Shown here in pieces: positions 35,895-45,280 of a stretch of DNA of 64,000 nt; within the stretch, counting starts at the first letter, position 1; each line of letters starts with the position of its first letter. The notes beneath the pieces were generated by a model. It was not told where the DNA came from. It ran no database searches and saw only the letters and a list, made by a program, of their open reading frames with translations. A program made the position numbers and the translations under genes. Origin of the DNA: UBA1847 sp942492205 (lineage in GTDB: Bacteria; Pseudomonadota; Gammaproteobacteria; Steroidobacterales; Woeseiaceae); contig CALODT010000001.1 of the NCBI GenBank assembly GCA_942492205.1, positions 124,001 to 188,000 on the forward strand, written 5' to 3'.

Positions 35895-36626
35895 TCAGCG
35901 CTCAAGGTGGCGAAAGCCTTCGAAGAACCAATGGCGTATCGCGAGCACCATGGTAGTGCCGCGCCGCTCGGTGGCCGACAGCTTGCGTTCATCCCAGGTC
36001 GTATCGTCAAAGAGCTCGCCTATGGCTTTCAGCTTGTCGATGAGTTGTAGCTGACTTTTCCTCGTCAACATACCGTTCTTGACGATGCGGATCGAACTGT
36101 CGTCCTGGAAGTCGTGGCTGAAAAACTCGGTTTGAACGCGACTCCTGAAGAACTTCTCGATGGCGCCGTTCTTGCGCCAGCTGAAATTGTTTGCAACCAG
36201 CAGGCGCACGCGATCACCGGGCTGCAGTTCTATGACTTTCATTCGGTCCAGCTTGCGAAGGTACTTCAGGCCGGCCTGCGGCGAGATGTCGTAGCGCTGG
36301 ATTATTTCATCGAACGTCCAGTAGTTGATCAGGCAATAGGTGACCAGCAGGAGGCGCGTGTCGGCCACAATCTCCTGCTCGTTTTCGTCCGACAGCTGCT
36401 CGATCTTGTGCTGATGCGATTCGCTGATATCGACGAGATCGCCGAGATCCAGCTCGAGGACGGCACAAACATCGTCGAGCCTTTTGAGCGAGAAATTGCC
36501 GGTGGAGAACATGTGCTTCACCGCGGACTCAGACAGCTGCAGGCGTTGCGCGAGCTCCTTGTAGGTGATGCCGCGCACCTTCAGCTGCCGTTTCAGCGTG
36601 TCGATGATTCGTGCAGAGCTTGTCAT
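35895..36626 (-). CDS. XRE-family helix-turn-helix regulator with C-terminal sensor-like domain
   Basis: The 243-residue product has an N-terminal XRE/Cro helix-turn-helix at about 10-65 (LKVRGITYKELAQRLQLSE, SAVKHMFSTGNFSLKRLDDV) and a longer C-terminal region with a winged-helix-like stretch (FDEIIQRYDISPQAGLKYLRKL). Related proteins are common in Pseudomonas-type genomes and act as repressors or activators of nearby genes. It is transcribed with the YiiX-type gene and is divergent from pspA, so it may control both directions. Confidence 0.82.
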   Translation of the reverse strand: MTSSARIIDTLKRQLKVRGITYKELAQRLQLSESAVKHMFSTGNFSLKRLDDVCAVLELDLGDLVDISESHQHKIEQLSDENEQEIVADTRLLLVTYCLINYWTFDEIIQRYDISPQAGLKYLRKLDRMKVIELQPGDRVRLLVANNFSWRKNGAIEKFFRSRVQTEFFSHDFQDDSSIRIVKNGMLTRKSQLQLIDKLKAIGELFDDTTWDERKLSATERRGTTMVLAIRHWFFEGFRHLER

Positions 36627-36649
36627 AATGGTCCAAAAAGTACTAAAAA

Positions 36650-36709
36650 ATTATACCAAGGGTTCTTGAAGTCCGACTTTTATCAAGTTGGTTGCTAAAG
36701 ATTATACCA
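36650..36709. promoter_or_regulatory. Direct repeats ATTATACCA in the XRE/pspA intergenic region
   Basis: ATTATACCA occurs at 36650-36658 and again at 36701-36709, both preceded by A-rich DNA. The 51-bp spacing is close to five helical turns. The second copy could also hold a -10-like TATACC for pspA with TTATCA 17 bases upstream. They are candidate sites for the divergently encoded XRE protein; this is inferred from position. Confidence 0.4.
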
Positions 36710-36753
36710 GCTCCTACGCTCGATCCTGCACAAACCATTCTGAAGGAGTTGTC

Positions 36754-37410
36754 ATGAGCCTGATTCGTAGAATATCGACGAGCATTACCTCGTCTGTCGA
36801 TCGCGCCGTAAGCAAAGTTGAAAATCACGATGCGATCATCAATGCCGCGTTGCGCGATACCCAACAGGCCGCCGCCCGATCGCGGGTGCGCCTGGAGCGT
36901 GTACGCAAGGACGGCCGCAGCCTGAAAAGGCGCCACAGCGAACTGCAGCTCGCCGCGTCGCGTTGGACCGAGCGTGCCAGGAGTCTTGGCAGCACGGACG
37001 AAGCAAAGGCACTGGAGTGCCTGCGCCGGCGCAAGGATTGCGAGATGCAAATAAACAACCTCGAAGACTCGATCGAGAAGCACGATGAGCTCGAGGCTCG
37101 CATCGCTGAGCAGGTCAAGAAGATCGAGGTCCGCATCGGTGAGGTTGCCCAGCAACGCAACATGATGCGCTCACGCCAGTCAGTCGCCGAGGCGATGCGC
37201 ACGATCAACAACATCGAAGGCGTCTCATACGGCGAAATCGAGGACACCTTCGATCGTTGGGAGATCAATCTCGGTGAAACCGAAATCCTCATGGGCGCTG
37301 CTGCGACAGCCGATCCGCTGGAGACAGCCTTCCTCGCCGAGGAAGACACGGCCGAGCTGCGCGCAGAGCTCAGTGTGCTGTTGAAAACTGACGAGGAGAG
37401 ACCGTCATGA
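36754..37410 (+). CDS. PspA/IM30-family protein
   Basis: The 218-residue protein is almost entirely coiled coil, starting MSLIRRISTSITSSVDRAVSKVEN, with long Arg/Glu-rich helices at about 40-160 and an acidic tail. This is the PspA/IM30 layout of peripheral membrane-stabilising ESCRT-III-like proteins. ATG at 36754 has AAGGAG with good spacing, so the upstream in-frame extension is not used. It overlaps the next gene by 4 bp (ATGA). No pspF, pspB or pspC is present, so it belongs to a different PspA context. Confidence 0.8.
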   Translation: MSLIRRISTSITSSVDRAVSKVENHDAIINAALRDTQQAAARSRVRLERVRKDGRSLKRRHSELQLAASRWTERARSLGSTDEAKALECLRRRKDCEMQINNLEDSIEKHDELEARIAEQVKKIEVRIGEVAQQRNMMRSRQSVAEAMRTINNIEGVSYGEIEDTFDRWEINLGETEILMGAAATADPLETAFLAEEDTAELRAELSVLLKTDEERPS

Positions 37411-38822
37411 ACGCCCGAGTTGGAGACGGCTTTGGAGATTACGTGACTGTCGACAATGGTCCGGACAACGGTCCGACGTTCGTTGCGTCACGCGCAAGGT
37501 TCAGTGTCGAGGGCGTGATGCAGTCCGTACGGAATTTCGCCACGCTCTCCGAGGCGCTGCGCATACTGGGTGCCGCGGTTATCCTGGCGTCAATGTCCGT
37601 GTTCCTGCTGCAAGGGTGGAACGAAGGCAATGACATTAGCCGTTACCTGTTGCTGCTGACTCAGACGGGCCTGCTTGCGGCCGCCGGTTTTGCGATGAGC
37701 CACCTGGTGAAGGAGACCAAGGGTGCACGCATATTCTTCGGCCTCGCGTTGGTGTCCATTCCTGCCAACTTCACGATTCTCGGCGCACTGCTGTATTCCG
37801 TGTTCCAGTGGGACGGCGGGCTTACGACGTACCCGGGCTACGCCAGCTGGCGTATCGAAGACGTAGCCAGCATCGGCGTAACGCTCGGCGGCGCCATGCT
37901 GGTGCTGTTACCGGTGACCCTGATCTGCTTCACCATCATGGCGCGTCATTCGGCGAAAACGCTGTCGCTGCACTTCCTGGTGCTGAATGCGCTGCTGCTG
38001 TTGCCGATTCGCAGCTCGTTGGCCGCAGGCACCGTCGGGCTCCTCGGCGTGCTGTACGCGTTGTACGTGATCGGTAAGCTGACCAGGAGCGATCGGGCGC
38101 TGAAAACAGGGGAGGGCAGGTTTGCCCTGGCGACGCTCTTTATTCCGCTCGGCATCATCCTGTTCCGCAGCATGTATTTCTACCAGGTCGACAGCCTGAT
38201 GATCGCGATGGTCGCCATGGTGCTGTTCCTGTTGGCACGCCAGGCGTCGTTGTTCCCTGACCGCAGTGCGGGACTCGCCTCGTTCCTCGAAGTGTTGTCC
38301 TGGCCGCTGGCATTGACAGTAGCGCTGGCGATGACCGACGCGTTCGGTCCTGAGATAGCGGCAGGATTGAAGGCGCCGCTATTCGCCACGGTCTATTCGG
38401 CGCTGGCACTGGATATTCTGCGCCGCACGGATAGCCGCGTGCTGGCAAAGCTGGTTGGTGTCTCCATTGGCGTATTCGTCGCATTGAGTTTCACGATCGG
38501 CGTGGCGATCTCGCCAAGCTCGCTGACGGCATTGTTAAGCCTGGCAGCCGGCGTGTTGCTGCTGCTTTGGGGACTCTCGGGCAGAAAGCCGATCACGGCG
38601 ATTGCCGGCGTGCTCACCGCGTATGCGGGCGTCTACTTCGGCTTCGACGATCTTTACCAGATGATCGTGACCAGTAGCTGGATCGATCTCGCAATATTCG
38701 GCGCTGGCGCCATTGCTTTGGGTTCGGTCATCGACCGACACGGTGTTGTTATCAAGCTGCGGCTGACGAAGTGGTTCGACGGCATCAGCGAGCAAAAGAG
38801 GCAAATCGCTCTGGACAACTAG
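37407..38822 (+). CDS. Polytopic membrane protein partner of the PspA-like gene
   Basis: The 471-residue product has about 12-14 hydrophobic helices starting at residue 50 (LRILGAAVILASMSVFLLQGW) after a 45-residue soluble N-terminus. No known transporter motif is visible. It overlaps the pspA-like gene by ATGA, so the two are made together and probably act at the inner membrane, for example in envelope stress. I do not recognise the family. A classic intrinsic terminator follows. Confidence 0.72.
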   Translation: MNARVGDGFGDYVTVDNGPDNGPTFVASRARFSVEGVMQSVRNFATLSEALRILGAAVILASMSVFLLQGWNEGNDISRYLLLLTQTGLLAAAGFAMSHLVKETKGARIFFGLALVSIPANFTILGALLYSVFQWDGGLTTYPGYASWRIEDVASIGVTLGGAMLVLLPVTLICFTIMARHSAKTLSLHFLVLNALLLLPIRSSLAAGTVGLLGVLYALYVIGKLTRSDRALKTGEGRFALATLFIPLGIILFRSMYFYQVDSLMIAMVAMVLFLLARQASLFPDRSAGLASFLEVLSWPLALTVALAMTDAFGPEIAAGLKAPLFATVYSALALDILRRTDSRVLAKLVGVSIGVFVALSFTIGVAISPSSLTALLSLAAGVLLLLWGLSGRKPITAIAGVLTAYAGVYFGFDDLYQMIVTSSWIDLAIFGAGAIALGSVIDRHGVVIKLRLTKWFDGISEQKRQIALDN

Positions 38823-38849
38823 CAAGTCAGGAAGGTAAGTGCAGGGCGG

Positions 38850-38883
38850 CCGCCGCGGTCAACTGATCGCGGCGGTTTTTTTT
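38850..38883 (+). terminator. Rho-independent terminator after the pspA operon
   Basis: CCGCCGCG (38850-38857) pairs perfectly with CGCGGCGG (38868-38875) across a 10-base loop, followed by eight T residues. It lies 28 bp after the stop of the membrane-protein gene. Confidence 0.95.
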
Positions 38884-38922
38884 ATTGGAGATGAGGTCGT
38901 ACCGGGCCCCGGGAACGCGAGG

Positions 38923-40653
38923 TCAGTCATCGCCTGCAGTCGGCAATTCGGCTCCGGCAAGGCTGCCGGCGATGTATTCGGCTCGCTCCCTGACTGACCA
39001 TGCAGCCAGGTTCGACAGTGCGACAACTCGTTCCCGGTTCAGGTCGATCAGCGCTATGCCGTGTTCAGCGAACGTCAGATAGTGCGGGAAATTGTCGAAT
39101 GACCCCTCACCATCGTGAAGCTCTCCAACCAGGTCGCCGCTGGTGTGGTCGAGCTTCTCAATCCAGTTCTGCACTCGGTCGAGATAGGCCCAACAGATCG
39201 ACGCCCGGTAAGGCTCTATCCCGTGTCTCGCATTGGCGATGACGTCATAGGGCTGACAATAAACCAGCGGTTGGCCCGCTGCCTGTCGTGCGGCAAACTC
39301 CTCGCATATCCTGATAAGTCCGTCGTCCTTCTCGGCGAATACGATGTTGTGAATCAACACGCCGGTTGGTCGAAAATAGCTGATGATGTCATCCGTAATG
39401 TGCTCGTCGGAGATCTCTCCGCATCCGGGAGTCGGCTTACGAAACGCCGCGGCCGAGTTGATAAAGACCAGAATGTTTTCGGTCTTCCGGGCCAACAACG
39501 GCGTTAGTGCGAGATTGTCCATGTCGGCGCCGTCACCGTGCTGATACTCATCCGCCCATCGGCGTACGCTGTCGTCGGAGCGGTCGATGGCTTCCCGATC
39601 CACAGCCCAATGACGAAATTCGGGGAACAGGAAGTTTGGAACCGAGCGGCGCGACAGGGTAGCCAGGGGCGCCGCGCTGCTGGCGCCGATAACGTCGGAG
39701 AGCGTAAACCGGTACCTGTCGCCGATGGGTTTGTCACCACGGGACAGCCTTCCGGAGAGGCGCACATGCCATTTGCCATCGACGGCCTCTGCGTGGGGCT
39801 CGTAGCTGTCATAGCCGAACGACTCGACGTAGCCACCCCCGACAACCACGGTCTCGCCGTCTTTATCAAACTCGAACCGGCTGCGTATTCCCGTGTACAG
39901 TGGCGTCATCTCGACGGGAAAATACTCATCAGGATCTTTCGACATCTGTTGTCCGATCATGACGCCCGTTACGATCAGGTACGGCCGATCTCTTCGTTCT
40001 ACGATATGGAAGTCATCGCTGCGAAGCGACGGGTTGGCCGAGAGTACCGATCTGAGTGCCCCCTGGTGGAACGTAAAAAACTTCTCGTTATCGTGCAGGC
40101 CGAACGGCTGCAGGAATATTGACGCGACAATGTCCGAGTACGCTTCATCACCTCTACCGATCTCGAGAATTTCGCCGTACGTGCCGGCGTCGTGAATCGC
40201 CGTAGCAAACGCCAGGGGATCAATCTCCGACGGCCTCAGATTCTCGTCATCAAGGTCTTCCGGCGGAATGTAAGGACCGAAAAATCGCTCCTCGTCAATC
40301 GACAACGGCAAATAGGTATACGGCACTGTCGCCCAGCTTCCGCCGGAGTTCGAGGTGATATAGCGAGCGCGGCGAAGCCATCCGAGATCGTGCAGGGCAC
40401 GCAGTTCGCCGAGCGACGCGGCGGCCGAGCGAGTGCCGCCGCCGGAAAAGGCAATGCCGAACGACGCCCGATCTGCCAGCCACGGCACGGCCAGCTCATC
40501 ATCCGCCAGCTCAGGCGGCAGTGCTCCGCTACCGGCATCGACGGTCCATGTGCGAACGTTAACTGTGTCCACACTGCTCAGGAAAACGTACGCGAAGCCG
40601 GCCAGGGGGAGAATAGCGGCCCACGTGAGGGAGCGCCCGGTAGTCCGTTTCAC
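38923..40653 (-). CDS. Patatin/cPLA2-like acyl hydrolase, membrane-anchored
   Basis: The protein (about 576 residues) has an N-terminal membrane anchor (LTWAAILPLAGFAYVFLSS). The oxyanion-hole motif SGGGTRSAAASLGELRAL, the nucleophile elbow SNSGGSW and the catalytic-Asp region GDGADMDNLALTPLL follow in the order found in cytosolic phospholipase A2 and lysophospholipase catalytic domains. It should deacylate phospholipids or lysophospholipids at the membrane. The start is placed at GTG 40653, where GAGG lies 8 bases upstream; the longer frame starts with a poor TTG. It lies 78 bp downstream of a phospholipase D-type gene on the same strand. Confidence 0.8.
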   Translation of the reverse strand: MKRTTGRSLTWAAILPLAGFAYVFLSSVDTVNVRTWTVDAGSGALPPELADDELAVPWLADRASFGIAFSGGGTRSAAASLGELRALHDLGWLRRARYITSNSGGSWATVPYTYLPLSIDEERFFGPYIPPEDLDDENLRPSEIDPLAFATAIHDAGTYGEILEIGRGDEAYSDIVASIFLQPFGLHDNEKFFTFHQGALRSVLSANPSLRSDDFHIVERRDRPYLIVTGVMIGQQMSKDPDEYFPVEMTPLYTGIRSRFEFDKDGETVVVGGGYVESFGYDSYEPHAEAVDGKWHVRLSGRLSRGDKPIGDRYRFTLSDVIGASSAAPLATLSRRSVPNFLFPEFRHWAVDREAIDRSDDSVRRWADEYQHGDGADMDNLALTPLLARKTENILVFINSAAAFRKPTPGCGEISDEHITDDIISYFRPTGVLIHNIVFAEKDDGLIRICEEFAARQAAGQPLVYCQPYDVIANARHGIEPYRASICWAYLDRVQNWIEKLDHTSGDLVGELHDGEGSFDNFPHYLTFAEHGIALIDLNRERVVALSNLAAWSVRERAEYIAGSLAGAELPTAGDD

Positions 40654-40731
40654 AGTTCGGTCCTCTGCCGCCAGCCAGGAGAAGAATACCAGAGTGCTAC
40701 CGCGGCGATAATTATCCCGAGCCCGCAAAAC

Positions 40732-42294
40732 CTATAACACGGGTTCCACAGGCAGCAGTCCGATTAACCAGGTGCTGAATCGTTTACCAAGGCTGACCTC
40801 AGAGTCGGGATTGAAGTCAGCCGTCGTGTGCCAGCTGTTCTCGGGGCGAATATCACGCTCTATGCTGTCGGTGAGCTGACGTGCCAGTTCGACATTATCG
40901 ATCAGCACCCCGACTTCTGTATTCAGGTTCGCCGATCGCGGATCGAGATTGAACGTTCCAATAAAGATGACGCGATCGTCAATCACCATGCTCTTCGCAT
41001 GCAGCGCGAAAACAGGATTGTTCTCGGCGATACGCGGATAGTTTTCGATCAACTGGTCCTGAATCGCCGGACTGGGCTTGAACTCGAACAATTCGACGCC
41101 AGCGTCCAGCAAATCGTCGCGCTGTGATGCGTAACCGGCGAACGCTGGAGTATTGTCGGTCGATGCCAGCGAGTTGGTTGATATGCGAATTCTGACGCCC
41201 CGCTTCACAAGCTCCTCGAACAGCGCTATGCCCCCGTCCGGCATGACGAGATACGGCGACTGAATCAGGATTGATTTCTTCGACTGTCGGACGGCGTTGA
41301 TAAGCCGGTTCGTCGATTCGCCACCGCCGCCCAGACCCGACGCGCCGTCATTCTTGCCAGGCGCATCGCTGATGAATTCAACGTCGTCCCATACCATGGC
41401 TCGCATGAGAGCAGGAAAAGACCGGGGAGTTGTGTCGATAGCCTGTCGAATCTCCGGGGCGAAGTTGGTTGGATCACTTGCATAGGCGTGCAGTTCGGCG
41501 GCGCGGCGGACGACATCCTCGCTGGAGATTTCGGCATGCTCGGCAGCAAGAATTCGTTCGACCGGAACCGCGAACTCGCTTTCCCAGAACTCGTTGAAGT
41601 TTTCCCTGATGTCTCGGACAGCAGATCCCAGTACCAGTACGTCGCGATCGCGGAAATTGTATTCGTGGTCGAAGTCGAAGTATTCGTCGGCCATGTTGCG
41701 GCCGCCGGTAATGCTGGCAATACCGTCAAAGATCGCGGTCTTGTCGTGCATGCGCTGGTTTACTTCCCGGAATCCCGTGATCGAGTTCTTCAACTTGCCC
41801 CAGAGACTAACGCCGACCACGAACTTCGGGTTGTAAATTCGGATCTGGACGTTCGGGTGCGCGGACAAAAGCAACAGGGTCCGGTTTTGCGCGTCGATGA
41901 TAAAGTCGTCGACCAACACCCGGACCACGACGCCGCGTTCAGCCGCACTCAATAACTGCTCGGCTGCCAGTACGCCGATGTTGTCGGTGCTCCAGATGAA
42001 GTACTGCACATCAATCGAGCGCGCCGCATGTTTTGTCAACCATGCACGACCAAGCAATGCCTCCTCGCCCTTTTCCAGAATGTAAACACCCGTCTGCGAT
42101 TCCATGCGTGTCGCGCAGTCTTCGCATACGGATTCAAGCCATTCGTTGAGTGACTGCGCATGAAGGGCACCAACCGGCCCCAGCGTGAAGAACAGAGCGC
42201 AGAGTTTCGGATATATCTTCAATGTAAGCCGTAGGATCGACGGAAAGTACCGCAGGAGTGTACAGTACTTCGCAACCGGCAATGCTGGATCCAT
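40732..42294 (-). CDS. Phospholipase D-family protein (cardiolipin-synthase-like), exported
   Basis: The product has two HxKx4D motifs, HDKTAIFD in the first half and HAKSMVID in the second, each followed by the usual Gly/Asn loop (ITGGRNMADEYFD, FIGTFNLDPRSANLNTE). It transfers or hydrolyses phosphatidyl groups through a phospho-His intermediate. A signal-peptide-like stretch (KIYPKLCALFFTLGPVGALHAQS) begins about 25 residues in, so the true start may be the TTG at 42222 rather than ATG 42294. With the downstream cPLA2-like gene it may form a phospholipid-remodelling pair. The region 42295-42481 is a divergent promoter without other genes. Confidence 0.87.
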   Translation of the reverse strand: MDPALPVAKYCTLLRYFPSILRLTLKIYPKLCALFFTLGPVGALHAQSLNEWLESVCEDCATRMESQTGVYILEKGEEALLGRAWLTKHAARSIDVQYFIWSTDNIGVLAAEQLLSAAERGVVVRVLVDDFIIDAQNRTLLLLSAHPNVQIRIYNPKFVVGVSLWGKLKNSITGFREVNQRMHDKTAIFDGIASITGGRNMADEYFDFDHEYNFRDRDVLVLGSAVRDIRENFNEFWESEFAVPVERILAAEHAEISSEDVVRRAAELHAYASDPTNFAPEIRQAIDTTPRSFPALMRAMVWDDVEFISDAPGKNDGASGLGGGGESTNRLINAVRQSKKSILIQSPYLVMPDGGIALFEELVKRGVRIRISTNSLASTDNTPAFAGYASQRDDLLDAGVELFEFKPSPAIQDQLIENYPRIAENNPVFALHAKSMVIDDRVIFIGTFNLDPRSANLNTEVGVLIDNVELARQLTDSIERDIRPENSWHTTADFNPDSEVSLGKRFSTWLIGLLPVEPVL

Positions 42295-42481
42295 CTCCAG
42301 ATCGCGTGATATCGGAGATTGATGCTCGGCCTCGCTGGCAATTCAGAAACGCCCTTTGGCCGTTGCCCCACGCACCGGAATTCTTGTAGATTGGTTTGAG
42401 CAACAGCCTTGGTGCAATTCGATCGGGGCAACGATTTCGTGCTGCGTCGTATTAGCTTAAGACACACAAGAGGTTGAGGAG

Positions 42482-42829
42482 TTGAGGCAGGATTACTTAC
42501 AGATAAGGGTGCTCGAGCTGGCTCCCCAGGTGTATGTTTCCGGGCAGTTGTTTGAACATGATGTGAGGTTACTGGCCAAACAAGGTATTCGCAGCATCAT
42601 GAACAACCGGGCCGACGGCGAGTCGACGGGGCAACCGCCATCGGCGGATCTTGCAAAGGTCGCGGAAGAGCTCGGCGTCACGTTTGTGCATCTCCCGATC
42701 GATCCCCGCTCCATTACGGCGCAAGACGTCGAGGCATTCACGGTGGCCTGTGAGCAGTTGCAGCGGCCCCTGCATATCTTCAGTCGCACGGGCGCGCGCT
42801 CGACGAAAATCTGGGAGATGACTGAATAG
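42482..42829 (+). CDS. DUF442/TIGR01244-type phosphatase-like protein with Cys replaced by Ser
   Basis: The 115-residue product resembles the DUF442 family of small protein-tyrosine-phosphatase-like or sulfurtransferase-like proteins (LAPQVYVSGQLFEHDVRLLAKQGIRSIMNNR, residues read in blocks; then LPIDPRSITAQDV). The P-loop reads HIFSRTGARS. Family members have HCRTGTRS or a close variant, so the nucleophilic cysteine is a serine here. The start is a TTG at 42482 with AGAGG 8 bases upstream; GTG 42509 is an alternative. Probably catalytically dead or altered, perhaps binding a ligand only. Confidence 0.7.
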   Translation: MRQDYLQIRVLELAPQVYVSGQLFEHDVRLLAKQGIRSIMNNRADGESTGQPPSADLAKVAEELGVTFVHLPIDPRSITAQDVEAFTVACEQLQRPLHIFSRTGARSTKIWEMTE

Positions 42830-42885
42830 ATGTCGCCTGATTCGTCAGGCGGTACGAGTGACAGTGCGCGTGTGTCGCGGCGCGG

Positions 42886-43743
42886 TCAGTGCAGCAGACT
42901 CGCCATGCGTCGCCGATAGTGGTTCACACGCGGGTCGTTCCCCAGGAGTTCAAACACCTTCAGTAAGCCATTGCGACCGGCGTCGTCTCCGAAGCTGCGA
43001 TCTTTCTGCATCAGCTGCAGCAGCAGCTCCATCGCCGTCTCGTAGTCGCTGTCGACCACTTTGCGCAGCGCCAGCTGCAGCAACGCTTCATGGTCGTTCG
43101 GGTCGGCCGCAAGACGTGCCTCGAGTTCGGTTACAGCGGGAGCCCCTGCGACCTGGCCCGCGAAGAAAAGACGGCTACGCAGGCTGGCGACTTCTGGTGT
43201 GGTTCGCGCATCTGCGGGCATGGTGTCAAGGGTCGCTTCCGCTGCGGCAACATCGCCCGCGGCCGCCTCTGCCTCGGCCAGGGCCAGGATCACGCGGGGG
43301 TTGTCCGGGTCGGCCGCGCGCGCCTCGTTCAGCAAGAGGACGGCTCCGGCAGCGTTTCCGGCAGCCAGCTGTTCGCGCGCTTCTATTACCTGCGTATCCG
43401 ATTCGCGCGTGATGTGCGCGTCAAGAAATTGCCGGATCGCTTGCTCGGGCAACGCACCCGTAAACTCGTCTATTGGTTGGCCGCCCCGAAACAGCTTGAC
43501 GTTCGGAATGCTGCGAATGCCGAACTGGGCCGCGATGTCCTGTTCCTCCTCGGTGTTCAGCTTGGCGAGCAGGAACTTGCCGTCGTATTCTTCGGCCAGT
43601 TTAACGAGGACCGGCGTAAGGGCCAGGCAGGGTTGACACCAGCTTGCCCAGAAGTCCAGCAGCACCGGGACCTTGAACGAGGCCTCCATGATCTGCTGGA
43701 AGTTGTCTCTTGTGACATCGATGATGAAAGGTGAATCGGCCAC
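42886..43743 (-). CDS. cnoX: CnoX/YbbN-type thioredoxin with TPR tail
   Basis: The 285-residue protein has an N-terminal thioredoxin domain with active site WCQPC (Cys36, Cys39) and a C-terminal TPR-like helical region at about 125-280 (QLAAGNAAGAVLLLNEA, LEARLAADPNDHEALLQLA). This matches CnoX (YbbN), a redox-linked holdase that hands clients to GroEL/DnaK. Here the complete CxxC is present, whereas E. coli has SxxC. GTG at 43743 is preferred because GGGAG lies 6 bases upstream and homology begins there. It is divergent from the desaturase gene. Confidence 0.9.
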   Translation of the reverse strand: MADSPFIIDVTRDNFQQIMEASFKVPVLLDFWASWCQPCLALTPVLVKLAEEYDGKFLLAKLNTEEEQDIAAQFGIRSIPNVKLFRGGQPIDEFTGALPEQAIRQFLDAHITRESDTQVIEAREQLAAGNAAGAVLLLNEARAADPDNPRVILALAEAEAAAGDVAAAEATLDTMPADARTTPEVASLRSRLFFAGQVAGAPAVTELEARLAADPNDHEALLQLALRKVVDSDYETAMELLLQLMQKDRSFGDDAGRNGLLKVFELLGNDPRVNHYRRRMASLLH

Positions 43744-43994
43744 GCTCGCTCCCTGTTTCGAAAAACACCTGAAAATAATTGGGGTTCCGGGTCGTTTTGC
43801 AATCCCGCTGGAGACACCGTACACGGCGTCTCTGCGTCTCGCCGGCCATTTTGGCGCGTTTTCGATAATGCCGGGGCGCCTGAACCCGCATAATCGTCGC
43901 GCGTGCGGATGCCGTGACACGCACCTCGGAAATGAAGACGGCGCAGTGCCAGTATGGTCCTGCGTGTCCGGTAACACCTGGATTAAGGATATCG

Positions 43995-45164
43995 ATGTTT
44001 TTTGACGGTTTATTGAGTTTATCGCCGTGGGGATACGTTGGCGCGACATTGCTGATCACCCACATCACTATTGCGTCGGTGACGATCTTTCTGCACCGCC
44101 ACCAGGCGCATCGTGCGCTGACCCTGCATCCTGCCGTAAGCCATTTCTTCCGCTTCTGGCTGTGGCTGACGACCGCGACAGTCACCAAGGAATGGGTAGC
44201 CGTGCATCGCAAACACCACGCCAAGTGCGAGACGCCGGAAGATCCACATAGCCCGCAGACCCGCGGAATAAGTGCGGTGTTGTTCGGCGGCCTGGGTCTA
44301 TACAGGACGGAGTGCCAAAATGCTGAGACGGTTGAGCGCTATGGCAAGGGCACTCCGGACGACGCCATCGAGAACAGCCTGTATACGCCGTGGCGCAATA
44401 CCGGTATCGGATTTATGTTCATGATCGATCTGCTGCTGTTTGGTTGGGTTGGCATCATCATCTGGGTAGTACAGATGCTGTGGATTCCGTTCTGGGCTGC
44501 CGGCGTCATCAACGGTATCGGTCATTACTGGGGCTACCGGAACTTCGAGACCGGTGACGCATCTCGCAACATCCTTCCGTTCGGCCTGTTGGTCGGCGGC
44601 GAAGAACTGCACAACAATCACCATGCCTACCGACAGTCGGCCAAGCTGTCGAACAAGTGGTGGGAGATCGATCTTGGCTGGATCTATATCCGGCTGCTGG
44701 AAATGGTTGGTCTGGCGAGCGTCAAGCGCTCCGTGCCGACCACCGAGTTTCTCCCCACCAAGACTATTGTCGACAGTGACACCGTCGCAGCGGTGATCCG
44801 CAATCGTTTCCATGTGCTGAAGCTTTACGGTGCCCAGGTGATTCAGCCGGTGCTAAGCGTCGAACTTCGCGGTGACCACGCGCGCCGACAGATTCGACGT
44901 TTCAGAAAGTGGCTCACGCGTGAGGACCTGACCCTCAACATGACGCAGCGCGAGTCACTGGCTGCCGCATTGAGCGAGAGTAGCAAGCTTGCGATCGTGG
45001 TCGAGTTCAAGCGGCTTTTAAAGGCGCTGATGCAACCGTCCGTTGCCGAGAACGATCGGCTGGCTCGCCTGCAGGAATGGTGTGCAAAGGCGGAGGCAAC
45101 CGGTATAGAAGCACTGCATGAATTCGCGGCACAACTTCGTGGTTACAGCATGCGCACCGCCTAG
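43995..45164 (+). CDS. Fatty-acid (acyl-CoA delta-9 type) desaturase
   Basis: The 389-residue integral membrane enzyme has the three histidine boxes of the di-iron desaturases: HRHQAH, HRKHH and HNNHH. Several hydrophobic helices flank them (ATLLITHITIASVTIFL, GWVGIIIWVVQMLWIPFW). It inserts a double bond in acyl chains with O2. The C-terminal 120 residues are a charged helical extension longer than usual. ATG 43995 has AAGGA 6 bases upstream. It is the last ordinary chromosomal gene before the cassette array on its right. Confidence 0.9.
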   Translation: MFFDGLLSLSPWGYVGATLLITHITIASVTIFLHRHQAHRALTLHPAVSHFFRFWLWLTTATVTKEWVAVHRKHHAKCETPEDPHSPQTRGISAVLFGGLGLYRTECQNAETVERYGKGTPDDAIENSLYTPWRNTGIGFMFMIDLLLFGWVGIIIWVVQMLWIPFWAAGVINGIGHYWGYRNFETGDASRNILPFGLLVGGEELHNNHHAYRQSAKLSNKWWEIDLGWIYIRLLEMVGLASVKRSVPTTEFLPTKTIVDSDTVAAVIRNRFHVLKLYGAQVIQPVLSVELRGDHARRQIRRFRKWLTREDLTLNMTQRESLAAALSESSKLAIVVEFKRLLKALMQPSVAENDRLARLQEWCAKAEATGIEALHEFAAQLRGYSMRTA

Positions 45165-45280
45165 CTCCTAGCGCTGTTCTCAAGCAATAGATCGTGTCGG
45201 ACCGGTGAAGTGTAAAGCGCACGATTAGAGCTGTGTGTCGGCCAGGACTTATCGCTAGAGCTCCCTGGTTTGCTGCTCGT

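Noticed and set aside
42858..43412. 184-codon plus-strand frame over the CnoX gene
   Set aside because: It is antisense to a well-supported thioredoxin-TPR gene and its Arg/Ser/Pro-rich translation is typical of a shadow frame.
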